A stretch of 64,000 nucleotides of DNA from Alteripontixanthobacter maritimus (GTDB lineage Bacteria; Pseudomonadota; Alphaproteobacteria; Sphingomonadales; Sphingomonadaceae), in contig NZ_QBKA01000002.1 in assembly GCF_003340475.1 (NCBI RefSeq), positions 124,001-188,000 on the forward strand. Reading direction: 5' to 3'. The position numbers and the translations under genes are program-made. This document shows positions 28,523 through 36,788 of the stretch, one piece after another; within the stretch, counting starts at the first letter, position 1, and each line of letters begins with the position of its first letter. The notes beneath the pieces are model-generated. The model had not been told where the DNA came from, searched no databases, and saw only the letters and a program-made list of their open reading frames with translations.

Positions 28523-30034
28523 ATGTTGCACGACCACTCCCTCTGGCCCCCCGGCACGCTGCCAGCTCCTACGTTTTGCGGCGAGGACGACCGGATGCAG
28601 GTACTTGCGTCCTACGGGCTGGACACGCTCGAAGACGATCCCGAACTGATGGCGATAACGGATCTGGCGGGTCGGTTGTGCAATGCGCCGGTCGCGCTGG
28701 TCAGTCTGGTTGAGAAGGAGCGGCAGCGGTTCCTGGCGAGGCAGGGTGTGGAAGAGCGTGAAACCCCGCGCCCGACAAGCTTCTGTGCGCACACGATGCT
28801 GCGTGCGACACCGATGGAGATCGAGGATGCGTCGCAGCATCCGGATTTCAAGGAAAACGCGCTTGTAACGGGAATGCCGTATATACGGTTCTACGCCGGT
28901 GCGCCCCTGATAAGCCAGGAAGGTGCGCCGCTTGGGGCATTGTGCGTTATCGATACAGAGCCGCGGCCCGGCGGTTTAACCGATTTGCAGCGCGATAGCC
29001 TGCAAGTCCTCGCCCGTGCCGTGATGCGCCGTCTGGTGGCGCAGCGTTTCAGCCTGAAAGCGGCGGAGGAAATCCAGGCGCGCGGCCAGCGGCTGGAGGA
29101 CCTCGCCAATTCCATGCCCGACATCGCTTTCTCGGCGACGGCGGACGGCAGTTTCGATTACTTCAACCGCCGCTGGTATGAATTCGTCGGATTGGATGAA
29201 AGCGCGGATATTGCGCGCTCAACGCAATACATTCACCCCGACCAGTATGACGCGGTCATGGCTGAATGGAACAAGGCGGTGGCAGCGGGCGCACCATTTG
29301 CGGATGAAGTGCGCTATCGCCGTGCAGACGGTGAATATCGCTGGATGCTGATCCGAGCGCTGCCGCTGGACGGCTCCGACGGCAAGGTGGACCGCTGGTT
29401 CGGCACAATGACCGATATCGACGATGGGCATCGATTGTCCGAAGAACGCGACGTTCTGGCGCGCGAATTGTCGCACCGGATCAAGAACATTTTTGCCGTG
29501 GTTTCCGGCCTGGTCGCGCTTCGGTCCCGCCGCTTCCCGGAAGCAAAGGAATTTGCCACGGACCTGACAGGCACCATCCATGCGCTGGGCCGGGCCCATG
29601 ATTTCGTGCGGCCGATCGATGGGCGTAATTCCGATAGTTTACGCGGATTGCTGCGCGAACTGCTGGCGCCTTATACGGAAGAAGGCGACGGCCTGATCGA
29701 AATGATCGGCGAAGATTGCAAGATCGGCCATCGCGCCGCCACGCCGCTCGCGCTCGTGTTTCACGAACTCGCGACCAATTGCGCGAAGTACGGCGCGTTT
29801 TCGGTGGTCGATGGTAAAGTGATACTGTCGATGGATTGCGATGGCGAGACGGTGGCGATCGACTGGCGGGAGACCGGCGGTCCGGCACCCGGCAATCAGG
29901 AAGGGCGCGGCTTTGGATCGAAGCTGGTCAAAATGGCGGTGGAAAGCCAGCTGCGCGGATCGATCGAGCGCATTTGGCACGATAACGGGCTGGAAGTGCA
30001 GATCCGCATTCCTGCCGAGTCGATAGCGATTTGA
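28523..30034 (+). CDS. GAF-PAS-HWE sensor histidine kinase
   Basis: A 503-residue soluble kinase. A GAF domain (about 40-175, DLAGRLCNAPVALVSLVEKERQRF start, GALCVIDT end) is followed by a PAS/PAC domain (about 190-305, NRRWYEFVG and YRWMLIRALPL). The HWE histidine kinase core has the phospho-acceptor His318 in ARELSHRIKNIFAVV and the diagnostic W-x-E in AIDWRETGGP. There is no transmembrane segment, so it senses a cytoplasmic signal; GAF and PAS of this type may bind haem, flavin or small ligands. No response regulator is adjacent. Its TGA overlaps the TTG start of the ABC transporter ATPase (TTGA). Confidence 0.88.
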   Translation: MLHDHSLWPPGTLPAPTFCGEDDRMQVLASYGLDTLEDDPELMAITDLAGRLCNAPVALVSLVEKERQRFLARQGVEERETPRPTSFCAHTMLRATPMEIEDASQHPDFKENALVTGMPYIRFYAGAPLISQEGAPLGALCVIDTEPRPGGLTDLQRDSLQVLARAVMRRLVAQRFSLKAAEEIQARGQRLEDLANSMPDIAFSATADGSFDYFNRRWYEFVGLDESADIARSTQYIHPDQYDAVMAEWNKAVAAGAPFADEVRYRRADGEYRWMLIRALPLDGSDGKVDRWFGTMTDIDDGHRLSEERDVLARELSHRIKNIFAVVSGLVALRSRRFPEAKEFATDLTGTIHALGRAHDFVRPIDGRNSDSLRGLLRELLAPYTEEGDGLIEMIGEDCKIGHRAATPLALVFHELATNCAKYGAFSVVDGKVILSMDCDGETVAIDWRETGGPAPGNQEGRGFGSKLVKMAVESQLRGSIERIWHDNGLEVQIRIPAESIAI

Positions 30035-30837
30035 ACGCCGACACAAGGCGAACAGAAAGCCGGACGGCAGCGCTGGCTTTTGAGGATATACGCAAGGATT
30101 ACGGCACCCTCGCAGCAGTCGATAATGTCTCATTATTGGTGCCGCATGGCCAATTCGCCGCGCTGGTCGGTGCATCCGGTTCGGGCAAATCCACGCTTCT
30201 CAAAATGGTCAACCGGCTGATCGAGCCGAGCGGCGGGCGGGTGCTGCTGAACGGGGCGAATGTGTTGGATGGTCCTGCTGCGGCGATCCGTCGGCGGATC
30301 GGTTATGCCTTTCAGTCGATCGGGCTGTTTCCGCATATGGATGTCGCGCGCAATATCGGGATCGGACCGAAACTCGCAGGCGCTGCGCCGGACGATGCGC
30401 GAATTGCCGAGCTGCTCGAACTGGTGGAGCTGGAACCGCATCATGCGCGCCGCATGCCGCATGAACTGTCGGGCGGGCAGCGGCAACGCGTCGGCTTGGC
30501 GCGGGCGCTGGCGGCGGGGCCGGAACTGCTGCTGCTTGATGAACCGTTCGGCGCGCTCGATCCGGTAACCCGTGATGCGCTGGGCAAGCGGGTGCGAGCG
30601 CTGCACGAGCGGCTTGGACTGACGACGGTGCTGGTGACGCACGACATGGCCGAGGCATTGTTGTTGGCGGACCGCGTGCTGGTAATGGATTCCGGACGCG
30701 TGGTGGCGGATGAAAACCCGGCGGCACTGCTGGCTGGCGCAGGTGGCGACATCGCGCAGGCTCTGGTCGCCGTGCCGCGCGCGCAGGCCGATGCGTTGGA
30801 AGCGATGATGCACGCACCGCAGGGCGGCGCTGCATGA
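30031..30837 (+). CDS. Betaine/choline-type ABC transporter ATP-binding protein
   Basis: A 268-residue ATPase of the OpuCA/ProV-like quaternary-amine family, with Walker A GASGSGKST (47-55), the Q-loop in YAFQSIGLFPHMDVARNIG (characteristic of this family), the signature LSGGQRQRVG, and Walker B LLLLDEPFGALDP. The C-terminal CBS domains seen in many ProV proteins are absent. TTG start (30031) coupled to the kinase gene; the 3' end overlaps the permease gene by ATGA. Confidence 0.88.
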   Translation: MNADTRRTESRTAALAFEDIRKDYGTLAAVDNVSLLVPHGQFAALVGASGSGKSTLLKMVNRLIEPSGGRVLLNGANVLDGPAAAIRRRIGYAFQSIGLFPHMDVARNIGIGPKLAGAAPDDARIAELLELVELEPHHARRMPHELSGGQRQRVGLARALAAGPELLLLDEPFGALDPVTRDALGKRVRALHERLGLTTVLVTHDMAEALLLADRVLVMDSGRVVADENPAALLAGAGGDIAQALVAVPRAQADALEAMMHAPQGGAA

Positions 30838-32387
30838 GCGATATCTGGACCGTGCTGCTTGGGCTTGGCGACAAGCTTGCCGCGCATGTCCTGCTGGCCG
30901 CCGCCGCCATCGCGCTGGGTATCGCAGTGGCCTTGCCGCTCGCCGTATGGGCGGGCCGCTCGGCAACGGTGGCACGGCTCGCGCTGGGCTTCGCGAGCCT
31001 CGTCCAGACCATTCCCGCGCTTGCCTTGCTGGCGCTGTTCTTTCCGGTCCTGCTCAGCCTGCGGGCGGTGTTCGGTGAAGGTTTGCCGACATTGGGATTT
31101 CTACCGGCGCTGCTGGCACTGTCACTCTATGCGTTGCTACCGATCCTGCGAAACGCCGTCACGGCGCGTGAACAGATGGAGCCGGGCGTGCTGGAAGCCG
31201 CCGACGGAGTTGGCATGGATGGCTGGCAGAAATTGCGGCTGGTCGAGGCACCGCTTGCCGCGCCCTTTATCATGGCGGGCATCCGAACCGCCGCCGTGTG
31301 GACCATTGGCGCAGCCACGCTGTCCACTACGATCGGTCAGCCGAGCTTGGGCGATCCCATCTTTGCAGGATTGCAGACGCAGAACTGGGCGCTGGTGCTG
31401 GCCGGCTGCCTCGCCTCGGCAGGCCTCGCGATCATTGCGGATGCGCTGCTCGGCATGGTCGAGCGCGGGTTTGCCATGCGAAAACCGGTCATGGTCTGGA
31501 CCGGCGGCTTGCTGGCGCTGGCGGGCGTCGCGGCATCGGCCCTCGCGCTTTACGGGCCATCCAAAGTGAGTGGTAACGGCGATACGGTAGTGATCGCGGC
31601 CAAGAGCTTCTCCGAACAATACATTCTCGCGCAATTGATTGGTCGCAGGCTGGAAGCTGTCGGATATGACGTCGCCTATCGCGATGGATTGGGCAGCGCG
31701 GTGGTGCATGAAGCGGTGGCAAGCGGCGCGGTCGATATTTCGATCGATTACACCGGCACATTATGGACCAACCAGCTCGGCCGATTCGACAATCCGGGGC
31801 GGCAACCAATGTATGACCGCATCGTAGCGTGGGAAGCGGAAACGAGCGGCACGCTTGTGTTGGGCCGGCTGGGGTTCGAAAACGCCTACGCCTTCGCCAT
31901 GCGGCAAGAGCGCGCCGCGCAGCTGGGTATCGAGACATTGGCCGATCTGGCGCGCACGGCTCCGCAACTCACTGTCGGCGGCGACGTCGAATTCTTCGAG
32001 CGGCCCGAATGGTTCGCAGTGCGCGACGCCTACGGGTTGCGATTTGCGGGCCAGCGCACTTTCACCAGCACGTTCATGTACAACGCGCTGAAGTCGGGCG
32101 AAGCCGATGTCATCAGCGCCTACACTTCCGACGGGCGCATCGCGGCGGACCGGCTGACGGTGCTGGCGGACCCGAAGGAAGCTTTACCCAATTACGATGC
32201 GATCCTGCTCGTCGCGCCTGATCGTGCGGGCGATGAGCGTTTGCTCGGCGCGTTACGCCCGTTGATCGGGGCAATCGAAGTCGAGCGGATGCGGGAAGCC
32301 AATCTGGCTGTGGACCGGACGGACGGGGAAAAAATAACCCCGGCCGAAGCAGCGCGGCTGCTGGACCGCGACCTTTCTGGCAAATGA
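30834..32387 (+). CDS. Fused permease and substrate-binding protein, osmoprotectant ABC transporter
   Basis: A 517-residue fusion. Residues 1-240 form the membrane permease (about six helices, EAA loop VLEAADGVGMDGWQKLRLVEAPLA). Residues 250-517 form an OpuAC-type quaternary-ammonium-binding domain (VVIAAKSFSEQYILAQLIGRRLEAVGYDV, SIDYTGTLWTNQ, TFTSTFMYNALKSGEADVISAYTSDGRI), tethered in the periplasm by the last helix. This OpuBC-like fusion is known for glycine betaine, choline or carnitine uptake. Encoded 4 bp overlapping the ATPase gene. Substrate inferred from family only. Confidence 0.9.
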   Translation: MSDIWTVLLGLGDKLAAHVLLAAAAIALGIAVALPLAVWAGRSATVARLALGFASLVQTIPALALLALFFPVLLSLRAVFGEGLPTLGFLPALLALSLYALLPILRNAVTAREQMEPGVLEAADGVGMDGWQKLRLVEAPLAAPFIMAGIRTAAVWTIGAATLSTTIGQPSLGDPIFAGLQTQNWALVLAGCLASAGLAIIADALLGMVERGFAMRKPVMVWTGGLLALAGVAASALALYGPSKVSGNGDTVVIAAKSFSEQYILAQLIGRRLEAVGYDVAYRDGLGSAVVHEAVASGAVDISIDYTGTLWTNQLGRFDNPGRQPMYDRIVAWEAETSGTLVLGRLGFENAYAFAMRQERAAQLGIETLADLARTAPQLTVGGDVEFFERPEWFAVRDAYGLRFAGQRTFTSTFMYNALKSGEADVISAYTSDGRIAADRLTVLADPKEALPNYDAILLVAPDRAGDERLLGALRPLIGAIEVERMREANLAVDRTDGEKITPAEAARLLDRDLSGK

Positions 32388-32405
32388 TTTAGCGGGCCGA
32401 GTAAT

Positions 32406-32831
32406 CTAGCGGGCCGGTTTCCAGGTCTGTCCGTCACAGATATTCACGACCACCTTCACACATCCCTCGACCTTCAGGCGGCCATTCGATTGCCGCTGGA
32501 GGATGCTGGTATAGGTCTTGCCGTTACGGGGATCGTAAATCTTGCCCCGCCACTGGTCGCCATCTTCACGAAAATTGGTGAGGACGGGCATTCCCAAGAT
32601 CTTGCGGCTGCGCAGGGATTTGTTACGGTTGTTGATATCGCGCTGATTTTTGCCTTCCGGCGGAATGACGAGAAATTCGCTGATCCGCCCGCAATATGTC
32701 GATCCGCATTTGGCGATCGTCACCACCGCATCACCGTCTTCGGTCACCCATTTGCCCGCAATCGGCGCGGCGGCGAAAGCCGGAGCGGCCATGGCAAGGG
32801 CGGTAGCGGTAAGTGGAAGAGCAAATTTCAT
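32406..32831 (-). CDS. DUF2147 domain exported protein
   Basis: A 141-residue protein with signal peptide (ALPLTATALAMAAPAFA, cleavage after about residue 20). The DUF2147 beta-barrel follows: GKWVTEDGDAVVTIAKCGSTYCGRI and the family end GRLKVEGCVKVVVNICDGQTWKP with three cysteines. It is a small periplasmic protein of unknown function. The start at 32831 is used; the ATG 9 bases upstream would add only three residues. The stop lies in a short duplication (TAGCGGGCCG at 32390-32399 and 32409-32418). Confidence 0.85.
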   Translation of the reverse strand: MKFALPLTATALAMAAPAFAAAPIAGKWVTEDGDAVVTIAKCGSTYCGRISEFLVIPPEGKNQRDINNRNKSLRSRKILGMPVLTNFREDGDQWRGKIYDPRNGKTYTSILQRQSNGRLKVEGCVKVVVNICDGQTWKPAR

Positions 32832-32912
32832 GGACGGCATCCTGCTATTGTTCGCATCATCAATGCACAGGCCGCGATGAATGGTCCCTGATGGTCTGGT
32901 TTTACCGGGTCA

Positions 32913-33974
32913 TCATTCCGGCGCGAAGCCCGCGCCTTCGGGCCAGCCCGGTGCGCCGAGCCCCATCACCTTAAACAATTCGCCCATTTGGTCAGGCGCG
33001 ATCAAACGCTCTTTCGCGGCCATCAGTTCGTCGCGATATTGCGGAGCCTTCTGTGCCAGCTGCTCCGCCCGCACCTCGATACCCATCGCGCGCAGCCAAT
33101 CGCCTTGGGTGACTGTACCCATATGCACCGCGTCGCGCGACTGCGCGATGCGGGCCAGTGTGGCAAAATCGACCAGGGCCGTAAGGTCCGCCTCCCCCGG
33201 CGTTGCCAGCGGATCGACTTTCTGATGGGCGCGCACCGCCTGCAGGGTGGAACCTGCGCGCATGTCGTTATGTCCGTAATCGATCAGCAGCGCCGCGCCG
33301 CCCTGTCCGGCCAGCCTGCCTGCGATTTCATACAGGATCGCAGCCGCGGCAGGGCAGGTTTCCAAGATCGTGCCCGGCTCGGCATTGCGCATCGGCGCCG
33401 GAACCGCCGCGTCCATCGGTTGCATGCCAGCCACGAAACCGAAGGCATCGTCTGCCAATCCCACCATCCTCTCGCGCCAGCCGTCGGTGGTTCGGACCAG
33501 TTGCCGCACCGGCAGCGCGTCCAGGAACTCATTGCCGACGATCAGCACCGGCCCAGTTAGCGGTACGGTGGAAAGATCGGAGTGCCAGATAGCATCGGGT
33601 ACGGTGCTGCGCTGGATAACCGTCAGCGCGGGCGATGTTTCCACAAAGTGGACATGCGGCACCAACCCGTATTGCTTGGCGCTGCGCAGCGCATCCTTCG
33701 CCAGCGTCCCGCGGCCCGGGCCCAGTTCAACATAATGGACAGGTTCGATGCCCCCGGCCCTGATCCAAATATCGGCCAGCCACAAGCCAATCAGTTCGCC
33801 AAACATCTGGCTGATTTCCGGTGCGGTCACGAAATCACCGCCACCTGTTTCCGTAGGACGGCCCAGTGGATCACGGCGACTATAATACTGCGCGTTGCTC
33901 TCGCCCATGAACTGGGCAAGCGATATCGGACCAGTGTTGCGGATCAGGCGGCGGAACGTGTCTGCCAGAGACAT
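32913..33974 (-). CDS. MidA/NDUFAF7-type SAM-dependent methyltransferase
   Basis: A 353-residue protein of the DUF185 family, homologous to the mitochondrial NDUFAF7 arginine methyltransferase needed for complex I assembly. The SAM-binding motif is VHYVELGPGRGTLAKD. DFVTAPEISQMFGELIGLW, VGNEFLDALPVRQ and LIDYGH are family blocks. ATG at 33974 with AAGGG upstream; a GTG at 33992 is an alternative. Lies 40 bp downstream of lgt on the same strand. Target in this organism not known; complex I is the likely guess. Confidence 0.88.
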   Translation of the reverse strand: MSLADTFRRLIRNTGPISLAQFMGESNAQYYSRRDPLGRPTETGGGDFVTAPEISQMFGELIGLWLADIWIRAGGIEPVHYVELGPGRGTLAKDALRSAKQYGLVPHVHFVETSPALTVIQRSTVPDAIWHSDLSTVPLTGPVLIVGNEFLDALPVRQLVRTTDGWRERMVGLADDAFGFVAGMQPMDAAVPAPMRNAEPGTILETCPAAAAILYEIAGRLAGQGGAALLIDYGHNDMRAGSTLQAVRAHQKVDPLATPGEADLTALVDFATLARIAQSRDAVHMGTVTQGDWLRAMGIEVRAEQLAQKAPQYRDELMAAKERLIAPDQMGELFKVMGLGAPGWPEGAGFAPE

Positions 33975-34014
33975 GGGTTCACCCTTCGTCACCGGTATTG
34001 CAGACCTGTTTGCT

Positions 34015-34908
34015 TCACGCAGGCTCCGGCTCGGGCGGGGGCACGGTCGTTTTGCCGATCGGCGGTTTCATAAGTGCACGCACCGTCACGAATATGCCCA
34101 GCAAGATCAGCGGAATGGTCAGCCACTGGCCCATCGAAAGGCCGGTATCGCGCGCGAACTCGGTCAGCTGGGCGTCCGGCTGGCGAAAGAATTCGACGGT
34201 GAAGCGGCCCAGCGCGATGCCGGCGGTGAACACACCCACCAGCAGCCCGGGGCGATAGCGTGCGCGAGTTTTCCAGAACAACAGCAACAGGATTACGATC
34301 AGGATCGCGCCTTCCAGCGCAGCCTCGTATAGCTGGCTGGGATGGCGGCCAACTTGCAGCGGGTCGGTCGGGAAGACCATCGCCCACGGCACGTCGGTCG
34401 GGCGGCCCCACAGCTCGCCATTGATGAAGTTTGCCATGCGGCCGAAAAACATGCCGAACGGCACGTTGACCGCAATGTAATCGCACACCCGCAGGAACGA
34501 CAGCCCGCCGCTGCGCGAAACCCAGGCAATCGCCACCAGTACGCCCATCAGCCCGCCGTGGAAGCTCATCCCGCCGTCCCAGAGGCGCAACAGACCCCAG
34601 GACACGAAGCCGTCGCCATCGAAGCTGGTGAACAGCGAAGGATCGTAGAACATCGCATAGCCCAGCCGTCCGCCCAGGATGATGCCGAGCGTGCAATAGA
34701 AAAACAGGTCTTCCGCATGCCGCGCCGCCATCGGGGCGCCGGGCGCCTTGATCATGCGCGTCAGATGCCAGTACCCCAGCACAATCCCGCCCAGATAGGC
34801 CAGGCTGTAATAGCGCAAAGTAAAGAAGCCGAGATCGATACCGGGCTTCAGCCCGAGTTCCGCCCACTGGATGGGAGCATCGCCTGCGCTCGCGAGTAGT
34901 GACAGCAA
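34015..34908 (-). CDS. lgt: Prolipoprotein diacylglyceryl transferase
   Basis: A 297-residue inner-membrane enzyme that transfers diacylglyceryl to the lipobox cysteine of prolipoproteins. Signature LWDGGMSFHGGLMGVLVAIAW contains the essential HGGLMG. GRMANFINGELWGRP and the later HPSQLYEA are the other invariant blocks. Seven hydrophobic segments. The window encodes several lipoproteins that would be its substrates. Co-transcribed with the MidA-like gene. Confidence 0.95.
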   Translation of the reverse strand: MLSLLASAGDAPIQWAELGLKPGIDLGFFTLRYYSLAYLGGIVLGYWHLTRMIKAPGAPMAARHAEDLFFYCTLGIILGGRLGYAMFYDPSLFTSFDGDGFVSWGLLRLWDGGMSFHGGLMGVLVAIAWVSRSGGLSFLRVCDYIAVNVPFGMFFGRMANFINGELWGRPTDVPWAMVFPTDPLQVGRHPSQLYEAALEGAILIVILLLLFWKTRARYRPGLLVGVFTAGIALGRFTVEFFRQPDAQLTEFARDTGLSMGQWLTIPLILLGIFVTVRALMKPPIGKTTVPPPEPEPA

Positions 34909-35084
34909 GGGATGCGTTCCTTAGATTGCCAGGGACGTGTTATTCCCGTGGACATGAGATTGCGATGCCGGTCATCCCGGCAGGGCAGCCTTTGCCACAG
35001 GGCGGCAGACGGTGAAACCCCACAAGAGGGCACCGCCATGCCGTAACGGAACACAGATGCCATACGGAGAGGACCGACACCGAT

Positions 35085-36779
35085 ATGCCGACAGAACTCG
35101 ACATTACGCTAGACCGAATCATGGACGCGGTCACCGCGCCCGACCAGATGTTCGGCACCGCGCCGATCGATCGCGGGGGTGTCGAAATGCCGGCGTTCAA
35201 GGCCGCACCGCCCAGTCTCAGCCATTATTTCGCACATTATTGCAACGAACATGGTGACGCGACTTTTCTGGTCGATGGCGATGTCCGGCTGAGCTTTGCC
35301 GAAACCTATGCGGCCGCTCAGTCCGCCGCGGTCGGGCTGGTAACCCGGCAAGGGCTAAAGCGGGGCGACCGCGTCGGCATTGCGGCGCGCAATTCCGCCA
35401 ATTGGGTAGTGGCGCATATGGCCATCATCATGGCGGGCGGTTGTTCCACTTTGTTGAACGGCTTTTCCACCGGCAACGAGCTGGAAGACGCTATTGCGCT
35501 GGTCGATTGTTCGATCGTGCTGGCCGATGAACCCCGTGCCAAACGGCTCGACGGCAGCCCGCATGCGGACAAGATCGTGCTGTTCGATCACGGCGTCGCT
35601 CCGGCGAAGGGGCTGGCGAACATCTGGCCCGAAAACGGCGCAGACCAAACTCTGCCCGATCTGGGCCCGGACGATCTGGCCACCATCCTTTATACCTCTG
35701 GATCGACCGGTGCATCGAAAGGCGCCTATTCCGACCATCGCGGCGTGTTGCACGGCATCATGAACTACGTCGCGCAGACGGTGATGGCGCTGCAATACAT
35801 GACCGGCAAAGGCGAAGCGCCAACGGGCCAGCCTTGCGCGCTGGTGGCCGTGCCGCTGTTCCATGTGACGGGCGAAATTCCCGTCCTGCTCCAATCCATC
35901 GCCATCGGGCGCAAGCTTGTGCTCATGCCGAAATGGGATGCCGTGGATGCCATGCGTCTGATGGAAGCGGAAACGGTGACCTATTTCGTCGGCGTTCCTT
36001 TGATGAGCTACGAACTCGCCACACGCGAAGAGCGCAAGGATTACGACCTGAGCGCCTGCAAGAGCTTCGCCGCGGGCGGTTCAGCCCGGCCCGTCGATCA
36101 CGTCAACAAGATCGCAGACAGTTTCCCGGAAGCGTTTCCGCTACTGGGTTACGGCCTCACCGAAACCAATGCGGTGGGCTGCGGCAATTTCAACGAGAAC
36201 TACCTGAACAAGCCGGGCAGCACGGGCAAGCCTAGCAGGCCCATCGTCGACCTCGCGATCCTGAACGACGATGGCGGCAAGCTGGCGCAGGGCGAAGTGG
36301 GCGAAATCTGCATCCGCTCGGTTGCCAATTTCCTGGGCTACTGGGACAATGACGAAGCCACCGAGGCAGCCTTTACCAAGGACCGCTATTTCCGCACCGG
36401 CGACCTCGGCTATCTGGACGAGGACGATTACCTGTTCATCGTCGACCGCAAGAAGGACATCATCATCCGCGGCGGCGAGAATATCTCCTGCATCGAAGTG
36501 GAGGAAGCGCTGTACGGCCATCCCGACGTCACCGAATGCAGCGTGTTCGGCCTGCCGGAAGAGAAATTCGGCGAGATCGTTGCGGCCGTCTATGTCGTGC
36601 GCGATGGGGCCGATGTCGGCGCGGACGATTTGCGCGAATTCGTGTCGGGCCGCATTGCGCCTTTCAAGATGCCGGAGAAGATCTGGCACAGCAAAGCGTC
36701 GTTGCCGCGCCTTGGCACGCAGAAGATCGACAAGCGCACGGTGAAGTCGCTTTACGAAAACCGTTCCGATTCCGCCTAG
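35085..36779 (+). CDS. Class I adenylate-forming enzyme (acyl-CoA synthetase)
   Basis: A 564-residue AMP-binding ligase. P-loop YTSGSTGASKG, A5 YGLTETN, A7/hinge RTGDLGYLDEDDYLFIVDRKKDII, and catalytic Lys in the GTQKIDKRT tail. LVAVPLFHVTGE is typical of long-chain or aryl-CoA ligases. Preceded by GGAGAGGA 12 bases before ATG. Divergent from lgt. It ends 9 bp before glnD, so transcription may continue. Substrate unknown. Confidence 0.88.
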   Translation: MPTELDITLDRIMDAVTAPDQMFGTAPIDRGGVEMPAFKAAPPSLSHYFAHYCNEHGDATFLVDGDVRLSFAETYAAAQSAAVGLVTRQGLKRGDRVGIAARNSANWVVAHMAIIMAGGCSTLLNGFSTGNELEDAIALVDCSIVLADEPRAKRLDGSPHADKIVLFDHGVAPAKGLANIWPENGADQTLPDLGPDDLATILYTSGSTGASKGAYSDHRGVLHGIMNYVAQTVMALQYMTGKGEAPTGQPCALVAVPLFHVTGEIPVLLQSIAIGRKLVLMPKWDAVDAMRLMEAETVTYFVGVPLMSYELATREERKDYDLSACKSFAAGGSARPVDHVNKIADSFPEAFPLLGYGLTETNAVGCGNFNENYLNKPGSTGKPSRPIVDLAILNDDGGKLAQGEVGEICIRSVANFLGYWDNDEATEAAFTKDRYFRTGDLGYLDEDDYLFIVDRKKDIIIRGGENISCIEVEEALYGHPDVTECSVFGLPEEKFGEIVAAVYVVRDGADVGADDLREFVSGRIAPFKMPEKIWHSKASLPRLGTQKIDKRTVKSLYENRSDSA

Positions 36780-36788
36780 GTAGACTGC

